Source: CAYSIX01 sp964431205 (GTDB lineage: Bacteria > Planctomycetota > Phycisphaerae > Phycisphaerales > Phycisphaeraceae). From it: a stretch of DNA of 11,715 nt. Location: the NCBI GenBank assembly GCA_964431205.1, contig CAYSIX010000129.1, forward strand, positions 1 through 11,715, read 5' to 3'. This document shows, piece by piece, positions 6,314 to 11,715 of the stretch; position 1 is the stretch's first letter; each line of letters starts with the position of its first letter. The position numbers and the translations under genes are program-made. The notes beneath the pieces were generated by a model that made no database searches, was not told where the DNA came from, and saw only the letters and a list, made by a program, of their open reading frames with translations.

Positions 6314-6637
6314 GTTGACCGTTCGATGGGTCCGCGTCATCGCGGCCGATGCCACAGCTCCCGAAGCACAATGGATCGGGAGGACTGTGACCGCGTTGCT
6401 CGCTGAACAGGTGATCGTCACGCTCTCGAATGGTTATGTCGGGTTTCGTCGAACGCGATTCGGGCCGACGTTGCTCGTTTTCTCCCGGACGGGCCGGGAC
6501 GGTTCCGCGCCAGGTAGAATCCGCCGCTCTCGATCGTGATCACGCACGGGCCAGGCGACTTACGCGCGTTCGTGAAGGTTGGGCGGCGGAGCGGGCGGCA
6601 TTTGGTGGTCACGGGCACGCGTCGGGGACGCCCTCGC
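6314..6637. other. Gene-poor stretch with one doubtful small frame
   Basis: A plus-strand frame from an ATG at 6291 to a stop at 6539 (82 codons, ...GRTVTALLAEQVIVTLSNGYVGFRRT...) looks mildly protein-like. It has no ribosome binding site, has lower third-position GC than the real genes, and overlaps the candidate promoter of the divergent operon. I do not call it a gene. A perfect palindrome CGTGATCACG lies at 6535-6544. Otherwise I see nothing. Confidence 0.35.
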
Positions 6638-6981
6638 TCAACGTCGCAACGTGCGGCGGGCCACGATCCTGATCAGCTCTTCGACCTCGGGTTGCCCGAT
6701 CACGCCGCGGCAGGTGTCATCCAGAACGCGCGCGGCACCAAGGCGCGTCATCCGCTGCGGCCGCGTGAAGTCGTGACGCGATTTATCGCTGCCGTACGGC
6801 AACAGGTGTCTGCGGCCCAGCGCCATGGCGATCCGCACCACTTCCACCGGTTGCTTGTGCTTGCCGGGCTTGCGGGAACGGGTCTGGGCCCGACGCTTCC
6901 CGCTGCGTTGCCGAGCGCCCTTGCTCATGCGCCCATTTCAGCGCGACCCGACCGGCTTGTCGAGATGGTTTCAACATCGCA
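6638..6981 (-). pseudogene. Transposase N-terminus (copy 2), truncated
   Basis: This is the inverted counterpart of the segment at 2414-2647. From an ATG at 6928 it encodes MSKGARQRSGKRRAQTRSRK, then PVEVVRIAMALGRRHLLPYG, HDFTRPQRMT, then LDDTCRGVIGQPEVEELIRIV and a stop at 6638 (96 codons). The basic N-terminus, the HDFT-PQ block and a (T)CRGVI segment resemble the first third of IS4/IS5-like transposases. The DDE catalytic domain is missing, and no remnants of it are recognisable in the 6252-6637 region. The frame is intact where copy 1 has lost a base. The matching sequence begins about 53 bp before the ATG (TGCGATGTTGAAACC...), probably the ancestral element's 5' untranslated end. The family name is from memory; the repeat relation is directly visible. 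Confidence 0.55.
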
Positions 6982-7121
6982 TCTCTGTCCCTCGCGGTCG
7001 GCGGACACGCAAACCACATCGCAACGGGTGATACCGATCTGCTGGCGATGCATCCGTTCCGTGACGGAGCGATGCTCACGCCGCAAGGCTATCTGGATGC
7101 ATGACCTGTGACACGTCGCCG
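6982..7121. other. Spacer between the AAA+ ATPase gene and transposase copy 2
   Basis: No gene is seen. After the ATPase stop (minus strand) there is a GTGAC...GTCAC inverted repeat (about 7109-7125) that overlaps the stop codon, without a T-run. The outer boundary of the transposase relic lies near 6981. No target-site duplication matching the region around 2414 is evident. Confidence 0.35.
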
Positions 7122-8597
7122 TCACCGGCCGTAGCGGTTGCCGCCGGGACCGGCGTGCTTGCTCAGGCGGTTGTTGACGTAGAGCGCTTCGAGCAGGAAC
7201 TCGCCGACGGCGGCGAGCATCTGCGGGTCGGCCGGGTCCACCTCCAGCCGCTTGGCGAGCTGGCGGGCGCCCTGGAGCAGGCCCTTGACGTGCTTCATGT
7301 TCGCGAGCTGCTCCTCGGCCGAGACGTCGTCGCCGACCACGAGCTTGAGCCCCTCGTCGAACTCGTCGCTGATCGAGTCGAACTCCTCGACGTCGCCGGC
7401 GTCGTCAAAAACGGTTTTCACCGCTTCCCCGAGCAGCGAGAGCACGAGCTTGTCCTCGGTGTTGTCGCCCTCGTCGGCGAGCATGAGCTCGATCTTGCCG
7501 CGGGTGGAGGTCAGCACGTGCTGGAGGTCGCAGACGCGGGGGACGACGCGGCGTTCGCCGGTGACGATCCCGCGGCGCTCCGCGCTGCTGACCAGGTTTT
7601 CGAGGCAGGCGATGGAGGTGCGGACCGAGACGCCGGAGGCCTGGTTGATGTGGCTGCTGGCGCGTGCGGCGGCGACGGTCTCCTCGACGATGCGGTGCAT
7701 GAACGGGGGGACGACGACCTCGGGCACGGCGTCGGGGGCGGGCACGTCCCCGTCGCCCGGCGCGTCCTGGCGGGTCAGCCAGGCGTTCTCGCGGGTGATG
7801 GCCATGGCGTGGTCGGTCGTGAGCGGGTAGTGCGTGCGGATGACCGAGCCGATGCGGTCTTTCAGGGGCGTGACGATGCGCCCGCGGTTGGTGTAGTCCT
7901 CGGGGTTGGCGCTGAAGACGAGACAGACGTCCAGGTTCAGCCGGATGGGGTAGCCGCGGATCTGCACGTCGCGTTCTTCCAGGACGTTGAACAGGCCGAC
8001 CTGGATGCGCGGGGCCAGGTCGGGCAATTCGTTGATGGCGAAGAGCCCGCGGTTGGTGCGCGGGATGAGCCCGAGGTGCATCGTGGACTCGTCGCTGAGG
8101 TATCGGCCCTCGGCGTGCTTGACGATGTCGATCTCGCCGAGCAGGTCGGCGATGGTGACGTCGGGGGTGGCGAGCTTCTCGTGGTAACGCTCGTCGCGGT
8201 GCAGCCAGCGGATGGGCGTGTCATCGCCCTGCTCGCGGACGACGCGTCGTCCGAGCGTGGTCATCGGCTCGAGCGGGTCGTCGGGCAGCTCGAGGTCGGC
8301 GATGACGGGGATCCACTCGTCGAGCAGGCCGGGCAGCAGTCGGAGGATGCGCGTCTTGGCCTGGCCGCGGAGCCCGAGGAAGAGCATGTCGTGTCGGGAC
8401 AGGACGGCGTGGATGACCTGGGGCAGGACGGTGTGCTCGTAGCCGAGCACGCCGGGGAAGACTGGCTCGCCGGCGCGGAGTCGGCGGACGAGGTTCTCGC
8501 GCAGCTCCTGCTTGACCGTGCGGTATCGGTATGGGGTTTCCCTGAGCTGGCCGAGTGTGGCGGGCTTTGGGTGGCTGGACAGAGTGGAGGTGGGCAT
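7122..8597 (-). CDS. MoxR/magnesium-chelatase-like AAA+ ATPase
   Basis: A 491-aa cytosolic AAA+ ATPase of the group often labelled 'magnesium chelatase / sigma-54-interacting'. Walker A is GLRGQAKT (75-82). The Walker B region is GLFAINELPDL (184-194), with Asn-Glu in place of the common Asp-Glu, as I recall for this subgroup. Sensor 1 lies in VFSANPEDYTNRG (227-239). An arginine-finger candidate is in LKDRIGS (245-251). The beta-hairpin insert typical of the helix-2-insert clade is at ERDVQIRGYPIRLNLDV (208-224). The C-terminal 120 residues are helical and acidic (EFDSISDEFDEG). Such ATPases usually work with a von Willebrand A-domain protein encoded next door, remodelling or assembling a partner complex; no such gene is present in the window, and a transposase relic lies downstream. 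The ATG at 8597 has GGAG 11 nt upstream. It is transcribed away from the universal stress protein gene. Confidence 0.88.
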   Translation of the reverse strand: MPTSTLSSHPKPATLGQLRETPYRYRTVKQELRENLVRRLRAGEPVFPGVLGYEHTVLPQVIHAVLSRHDMLFLGLRGQAKTRILRLLPGLLDEWIPVIADLELPDDPLEPMTTLGRRVVREQGDDTPIRWLHRDERYHEKLATPDVTIADLLGEIDIVKHAEGRYLSDESTMHLGLIPRTNRGLFAINELPDLAPRIQVGLFNVLEERDVQIRGYPIRLNLDVCLVFSANPEDYTNRGRIVTPLKDRIGSVIRTHYPLTTDHAMAITRENAWLTRQDAPGDGDVPAPDAVPEVVVPPFMHRIVEETVAAARASSHINQASGVSVRTSIACLENLVSSAERRGIVTGERRVVPRVCDLQHVLTSTRGKIELMLADEGDNTEDKLVLSLLGEAVKTVFDDAGDVEEFDSISDEFDEGLKLVVGDDVSAEEQLANMKHVKGLLQGARQLAKRLEVDPADPQMLAAVGEFLLEALYVNNRLSKHAGPGGNRYGR

Positions 8598-8627
8598 GGT
8601 GAAATCATCTCCGAGGGTTACGAGGCA

Positions 8628-8656
8628 ACGCTAGAAGTGGTGGGCCGATAAGTCAA
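8628..8656 (-). promoter_or_regulatory. Candidate promoter of the AAA+ ATPase gene
   Basis: The minus strand has TTGACT (8651-8656), a 17-nt spacer and TAGCGT (8628-8633), which matches a -10 box only at the key T, A and final T. It lies in the 148-bp divergent spacer (8598-8745). On the plus strand of the same spacer, TATCAT (8704-8709) is a possible -10 for the universal stress protein gene, but no good -35 accompanies it. Confidence 0.28.
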
Positions 8657-8745
8657 CGGCGCGGCCTTGCGATGCGAGGGCGTCGTGTGGCGTGCGGATG
8701 GGTTATCATGGCCGGTTCGAACCTCGCAGACTTGGGAGGACCGCG

Positions 8746-9171
8746 GTGGCTCAAAGCCGAATGCTGGTGGCGGTGTCGTCGCCCTGGGCGAGCGAGAAAC
8801 TGACGACGCCGATCGCGGACCTGGCCAAGCGGCTCGAGGCCGAGGCGCTGGTCACGCACGTCGCCCAGCTTCAGGACGAGGACGAGCACGAATCGGAGGC
8901 GACGCAGCGTGGCGAGCAGACGCTGCAGTTGCTGACCGAGCGGCTGCGTGCCGCGGGCGTGCAGGCCGAGGGCGTGATGCTGTTTTCCGACGACATCGTC
9001 AAGGCGATCCTGAACACGGCGCACGCGCGCGGGTGCACGCTGATCGTGCTGGGGCTGACCGGCAAAGGCGTGCTCAAGCGTCTGATCGCGGGGGACGTGC
9101 CGGGGAACCTGATCCGCCAGACGGACCTGCCCGTGCTGCTTTGCCCGGCGAACTGGCAGGGCGAGCTGTGA
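8746..9171 (+). CDS. Universal stress protein (UspA family)
   Basis: A 141-aa cytosolic protein with the single alpha/beta Usp domain of nucleotide-binding type. Beta-1 is MLVAVSSPW near the start. The C-terminal signature LGLTGKGVLKRLIAGDVPGNLIRQTDLPVLLCP has the G-X2-G-X9-G spacing that contacts ATP in binding members. The last position is Gly-Asp where ATP binders usually have Gly-Ser/Thr, so nucleotide binding is uncertain. I start at the GTG at 8746 because GGGAGGA lies six to seven bases upstream. The frame also opens at an ATG at 8692, but that part (GRFEPRRLGR) looks untranslated. Universal stress proteins respond to starvation, oxidative or energy stress; the target is unknown. It leads a likely three-gene operon with a 100-aa protein and a TerC protein. 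Confidence 0.9.
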   Translation: MAQSRMLVAVSSPWASEKLTTPIADLAKRLEAEALVTHVAQLQDEDEHESEATQRGEQTLQLLTERLRAAGVQAEGVMLFSDDIVKAILNTAHARGCTLIVLGLTGKGVLKRLIAGDVPGNLIRQTDLPVLLCPANWQGEL

Positions 9172-9259
9172 ACGGGACCGTCGGGTCGGCGCGGGATCGT
9201 GTGGTTGAACGCGGCGGGGGGTGCGTCCGTGCCGATCCGGGATCAACGAGGGCCAGGAC

Positions 9260-9562
9260 ATGGACGCGAGCGTGATGGTGGGCGTGACGGGTGGTCAGGC
9301 CGGCGTGCTGGCCATGGTGCACGAGGCGATCAAGGCCACCGGCGTGATCGTGCGCGTCGAGCCGGCGGCGTTCCTCGAGATCCTGCTGCGCCACGACGAG
9401 CCGTTGGTCGTCCACGCGCTCGGCGGCGTGTTCCGCAAGCACCACCGGTACCTGACCAGCTACAAGGGCCTGGCGTTCTACACCCGAGCACCCGATCCGC
9501 TTGATCTGCCCGAGCACTGCGAGCGCATCGAGGCCGGGAAGATCTCCATCCCCGAGCTCTGA
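9260..9562 (+). CDS. Small conserved-looking hypothetical protein, 100 aa
   Basis: No named family. The protein is MDASVMVGVTGGQAG... with a helix-prone stretch (VLAMVHEAIKATG), then AAFLEILLRHDEP, a short hydrophobic strand (LVVHALGGVF), and the segment RKHHRYLTSYKGLAFYTRA. It ends LDLPEHCERIEAGKISIPEL. The 'YLTSYKGLAFYT' block, with aromatic residues around a Lys-Gly, is like that of short uncharacterised proteins I have seen in Bacteroidetes and planctomycetes, but I cannot attach a function. There is no signal peptide or membrane segment. The ATG at 9260 has a modest GAGG eight bases upstream; an in-frame GTG at 9221 is the alternative start. It lies 88 bp after the universal stress protein gene and 56 bp before the TerC gene on the same strand, so it is probably co-transcribed with them. 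Confidence 0.75.
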   Translation: MDASVMVGVTGGQAGVLAMVHEAIKATGVIVRVEPAAFLEILLRHDEPLVVHALGGVFRKHHRYLTSYKGLAFYTRAPDPLDLPEHCERIEAGKISIPEL

Positions 9563-9618
9563 ACCGTAACACCGGCCCGCCCCCCCTCCACCTTTCTTTA
9601 TTAGCTGAGGCATGCCCC

Positions 9619-10455
9619 ATGGCTGAACTGCTGACCTTCAACGCACTGGCGGCGCTGCTGTCCCTCACCGCTCTCGAGATCGTCCTGGGCATCGACAACA
9701 TCGTGTTCATCGCGATCGTCAGCGGGAAGCTGCCCGAGCATCAACGCCCGTTCGTGCGCCGGCTCGGCCTGGGCCTGGCCGCCCTCGGGCGCATCGTCCT
9801 GCTCATGGCCATCACCTGGCTGATCATGCTCCAGGACGTCTACGTCACCCCTGAGTTCGAGCTGTTCGGCTTCCACGTGCACATGTCGGTCAAGGACCTG
9901 GTCATCCTCCTCGGAGGCCTGTTCCTGATCGCCAAGGCGACGTGGGAGATTCATGAGAACCTCGAAGGCGCGGCTCACGCGGGGCACGACCACGCGGCGA
10001 CGCGGGCGGCCACGGCCTCCTTCGGCGCCGTGATCGCGCAGATCCTCCTGCTCGATACCGTCTTCTCCATCGATTCCGTGCTCACCGCGATCGGCATGGT
10101 CGATCCAGCCGACTTCCCGCAGGACATGGCCCCCTTTCCCGGCACGACCATCCCGTGGGTCCCGATTGTCATCATGACGACCGCGATCCTCGTCGCCATC
10201 GCGGTCATGCTCGTGTTCGTCAACCCCGTCAGTCGGTTCGTCGAGGATCACCCGACGGTCAAGATGCTGGCGTTGTCGTTCCTGCTGTTGATCGGCGTCG
10301 TCCTCGTGGCCGAAGGCTTCCACCAGGCGATCCCGCGCGGCTACATCTACAGCGCGATGGGCTTTTCCGTGTTCGTCGAGCTGCTGAACCTGAAGGTGCT
10401 CGAGAGGAGGCGGGCGCGGCGGCGCACCGAAGCCGATCCCACGGGCGCCGCGTGA
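9619..10455 (+). CDS. TerC family integral membrane protein
   Basis: A 278-aa inner-membrane protein with seven or eight hydrophobic helices. The two family motifs with paired acidic residues in helices are present: ALEIVLGIDNIVFIAI (18-33; Glu20, Asp26) and LLLDTVFSIDSVLTAIGMV (143-161; Asp146, Asp152). TerC proteins are implicated in metal export, notably Mn2+, and in metal loading of exported enzymes and tellurium resistance. Which of these applies here is not shown by the sequence. A hydrophilic loop at about 110-130 has HAGHDHAA, a possible metal-binding patch. The C-terminus is basic (LERRRARRR). The ATG at 9619 has GAGG eight bases upstream. The 56-bp leader is too short for a yybP-ykoY Mn2+ riboswitch and does not look like one. 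It is probably the last gene of the operon that starts with the universal stress protein. Confidence 0.92.
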   Translation: MAELLTFNALAALLSLTALEIVLGIDNIVFIAIVSGKLPEHQRPFVRRLGLGLAALGRIVLLMAITWLIMLQDVYVTPEFELFGFHVHMSVKDLVILLGGLFLIAKATWEIHENLEGAAHAGHDHAATRAATASFGAVIAQILLLDTVFSIDSVLTAIGMVDPADFPQDMAPFPGTTIPWVPIVIMTTAILVAIAVMLVFVNPVSRFVEDHPTVKMLALSFLLLIGVVLVAEGFHQAIPRGYIYSAMGFSVFVELLNLKVLERRRARRRTEADPTGAA

Positions 10456-10481
10456 CACGCGAAGCGCAGGCCGTCAGCGTG
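10456..10481. terminator. Possible shared terminator between convergent genes
   Basis: TerC and lutC converge with only 18 bp between their stop codons. CACGC (10456-10460) can pair with GCGTG (10477-10481), with further GC-rich pairing inside, but there is no T-run on either side. This is weak evidence for a bidirectional structure. Confidence 0.2.
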
Positions 10482-11172
10482 CGTCCTCGATCAGCACGAC
10501 CTCGACCCGTCCCGGGCCGTGCACGCCCGTGACCAGCTCGCCCTCGATGTCGGCCGTCTTGCTCGGGCCGGTGATCATCGCCTGGGCGCTGGGCAGGTCG
10601 CTGGGCGCGCTCGAATCCAGGGTTCTCCAGTAGTCGATCATGTCGGGCAGGACGTCGCGGGCGTGGAGGATCGCGACGTGCACGGGCGGGACCAGCGACA
10701 GCGCGCGGCCGTGAGCGGCGTCGGTGCGGCAGATGATCGTGCCCGTCTCGGCCAGGGCCGCCTGGGCGTCGGTGATGCCGGCGTCGAGCTCGAACAGCGC
10801 GCCGCCGTCGTCCTGGCCCGCAACGTCCAGGACCTCGACGCCGCGCTCGCGCAGCGCGGCCGTCAGCCCCTCGGCCTCCGCGAAGCGCGACGCCGCCAGC
10901 GCCACACGCCGCAGCTCGAGCGCCTCGGCGAGTTCCACGATGCGCGACACCGCCTCGCCGGGCGCGACGCGATGTACCGTCATGCCGACCTCCGCCGCGC
11001 GTTCGGCGAACATCGCCACCACGTCGTCCGACGACGACGCCAGCCGCGCCAGCGACTCGTCTACACCCGGCGGCTCGGGCGCCGCTTCCGTCCGCGATCG
11101 GCCCAGCGCCGCACGCACACGCTTGAGAAACGCCTCGTGCTCTTCGCCCCAAACCATCGGTGCGTCGGTCAT
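10474..11172 (-). CDS. lutC: LutC-like LUD domain protein (lactate utilisation)
   Basis: A 232-aa cytosolic protein of the LutC/YkgG family. In other bacteria LutA, LutB and LutC together oxidise L-lactate to pyruvate. The N-terminal helical part is EEHEAFLKRVRAALGR. The LUD core includes DAGITDAQAALAETGTI (129-145), SLVPPVHVAILHARDVLPDM (159-178) and the signature ITGPSKTADIEGELVTGVHG (200-219), ending in GRVEVVLIED. The ATG at 11172 follows AAGGTGA by seven bases; the GTG directly before it (11175) is the alternative start. The gene lies 76 bp downstream of lutB on the same strand. LutA is not in the window. The gap to lutB contains a palindrome that could be a regulatory site. Confidence 0.9.
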   Translation of the reverse strand: MTDAPMVWGEEHEAFLKRVRAALGRSRTEAAPEPPGVDESLARLASSSDDVVAMFAERAAEVGMTVHRVAPGEAVSRIVELAEALELRRVALAASRFAEAEGLTAALRERGVEVLDVAGQDDGGALFELDAGITDAQAALAETGTIICRTDAAHGRALSLVPPVHVAILHARDVLPDMIDYWRTLDSSAPSDLPSAQAMITGPSKTADIEGELVTGVHGPGRVEVVLIEDAR

Positions 11173-11209
11173 CACTTCGTCACCTTCTCAATCGCCGTTG
11201 TCGCGAGCA

Positions 11210-11219
11210 CGTGTACACG
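11210..11219. promoter_or_regulatory. Palindrome CGTGTACACG between lutB and lutC
   Basis: A perfect 10-bp palindrome whose flanks nearly extend it (GCA...CAC), located 38 bp before the lutC start on the minus strand. It could be a regulator site or an mRNA hairpin separating expression of the two genes. It stands alone, with no second half-site visible. Confidence 0.25.
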
Positions 11220-11248
11220 CACCCCAAGCCGAGCCCGCATGCACCGCT

Positions 11249-11715
11249 TCACACGTCACGCTCCCGCCACCAGTCCCGAAACGATCGCGCCGGCGGCGTG
11301 GGCATGTCACGCTCGGCCAGCCAACCCTTGATCGGCCCCGGCATGCCCCCGCTCACCCAACCGCGCGCGGTGTAACCCCCACCTCGCGCCAGCCTACCCT
11401 CCTGCCTCGCCTTGAGACGAAAACCCATCCGCTGCGCCCACGCCCCCCATCGGTACGCCCACGACCGTTGCAAACTCCACGCCCACATCCGGTACAACAC
11501 GCGGTCGCCCAGGCCCGTCACCCGTCCGCGCACCATCTGCTCCCGCAACCGGATCAGGTGCTTGGGGATGTCGATCTTCACCGGGCACGCCTCGTAGCAC
11601 GCCCCGCACAGCGACGACGCGTGCGGCAGGTCCGGGTAGTTCGCCATCCCGCGCAGCACCGGCGTCAGGATCGCGCCGATCGGCCCCGAGTACACCGACC
11701 CGTACGCGTGCCCCC
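11249..11715 (-). CDS. lutB: LutB-like iron-sulfur protein, C-terminal part (cut by window edge)
   Basis: The frame is open to the right edge; 154 residues of the C-terminus are visible. It begins GHAYGSVYSGPIGAILTP, the conserved segment of LutB/YkgF, followed by a ferredoxin-type cluster SSLCGACYEACPVKIDIP with C-X2-C-X3-CP. The rest is a helical tail typical of the family (KHLIRLREQMV..., MWAWSLQRSWAYRWGAW) ending RSFRDWWRERDV. LutB carries two [4Fe-4S] sites and a LUD domain and acts with LutA and LutC in lactate oxidation. Its N-terminal LUD domain and the first cysteine motif lie outside the window. It is upstream of lutC in the same direction, 76 bp apart. Confidence 0.9.
   Translation of the reverse strand, partial: GHAYGSVYSGPIGAILTPVLRGMANYPDLPHASSLCGACYEACPVKIDIPKHLIRLREQMVRGRVTGLGDRVLYRMWAWSLQRSWAYRWGAWAQRMGFRLKARQEGRLARGGGYTARGWVSGGMPGPIKGWLAERDMPTPPARSFRDWWRERDV

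Noticed and set aside
6291..6539. Plus-strand frame of 82 codons next to the operon promoter
   Set aside because: No ribosome binding site, weak codon bias, no recognisable domain, and overlap with the candidate promoter of the divergent operon.
7101..8651. Long plus-strand open frame (516 codons) over the AAA+ ATPase gene
   Set aside because: Antisense shadow: the product is Val/Asp/Gly-rich repeats, while the minus strand carries the Walker A, Walker B and sensor motifs.
8713..8724. GGTTCGAACC resembling a tRNA T-loop
   Set aside because: It is only a short palindrome; no acceptor, D or anticodon stems can be laid out around it.
9563..9618. yybP-ykoY Mn2+ riboswitch before TerC
   Set aside because: The gap is 56 bp, mostly a C-rich and T-rich stretch with no paired helices of the kind expected.
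9601..10458. Minus-strand open frame (285 codons) opposite TerC
   Set aside because: It is antisense to a clear TerC protein; the composition is highly acidic, Asp/His/Gln-rich low-complexity.
1..11715. CRISPR array, rRNA, tRNA or integrase-type attachment sites
   Set aside because: No regularly spaced repeats, RNA gene signatures or tRNA-end duplications were seen on either strand.

Overview
The window is high-GC bacterial DNA. Several features point to a planctomycete, most likely of the Phycisphaerae type. A PEP-CTERM exported protein sits directly upstream of a large prepilin-like protein with an FSLIELL N-terminus and a C-terminal H-X10-DG motif. There is also a MoxR-like AAA+ ATPase of the 'INELPDL' type and a LutB/LutC (LUD) pair. 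This placement is inferred from protein families; there is no rRNA or other direct taxonomic marker here.

Layout from left to right. (1) 1-453 holds at most the 5' end of a leftward gene running off the edge, with a plausible promoter. (2) 454-2231, minus strand: the PEP-CTERM protein, then the prepilin-like protein, with a candidate promoter at 2268-2296. (3) 2232-3234 is decayed accessory DNA. It has the N-terminal part of a transposase-like gene broken by a one-base deletion and joined to an unrelated tail, then an opposite-strand 61-codon relic resembling a phage terminase small subunit. (4) 3235-6248, minus strand: a very compact three-gene operon encoding an MscS-type channel, a soluble MgtE-N/CBS protein without a channel domain, and a complete MgtE Mg2+ transporter. 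The first two genes are 1 nt apart and the last two overlap by 11 nt. (5) 6249-7121 is a second gene-poor stretch with another copy of the same transposase N-terminus, in inverted orientation. (6) 7122-8597, minus strand: the MoxR-like AAA+ ATPase. (7) 8746-10455, plus strand: a universal stress protein, a 100-aa protein I cannot name, and a TerC-family membrane protein, probably one operon. (8) 10474-11715, minus strand: LutC and the C-terminal part of LutB, which is cut by the window edge.

The most unusual structure is region 4 with its flanks. The ion-transport operon is bracketed by two inward-facing, roughly 235-bp relics of the same mobile-element gene. The operon suggests a cation and osmotic homeostasis module: a tension-gated (or tension-gate-like) channel made together with a Mg2+ channel and an extra copy of that channel's Mg2+-sensing cytosolic domain. 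The co-transcription is well supported by spacing. The joint function and the mobility are inference.
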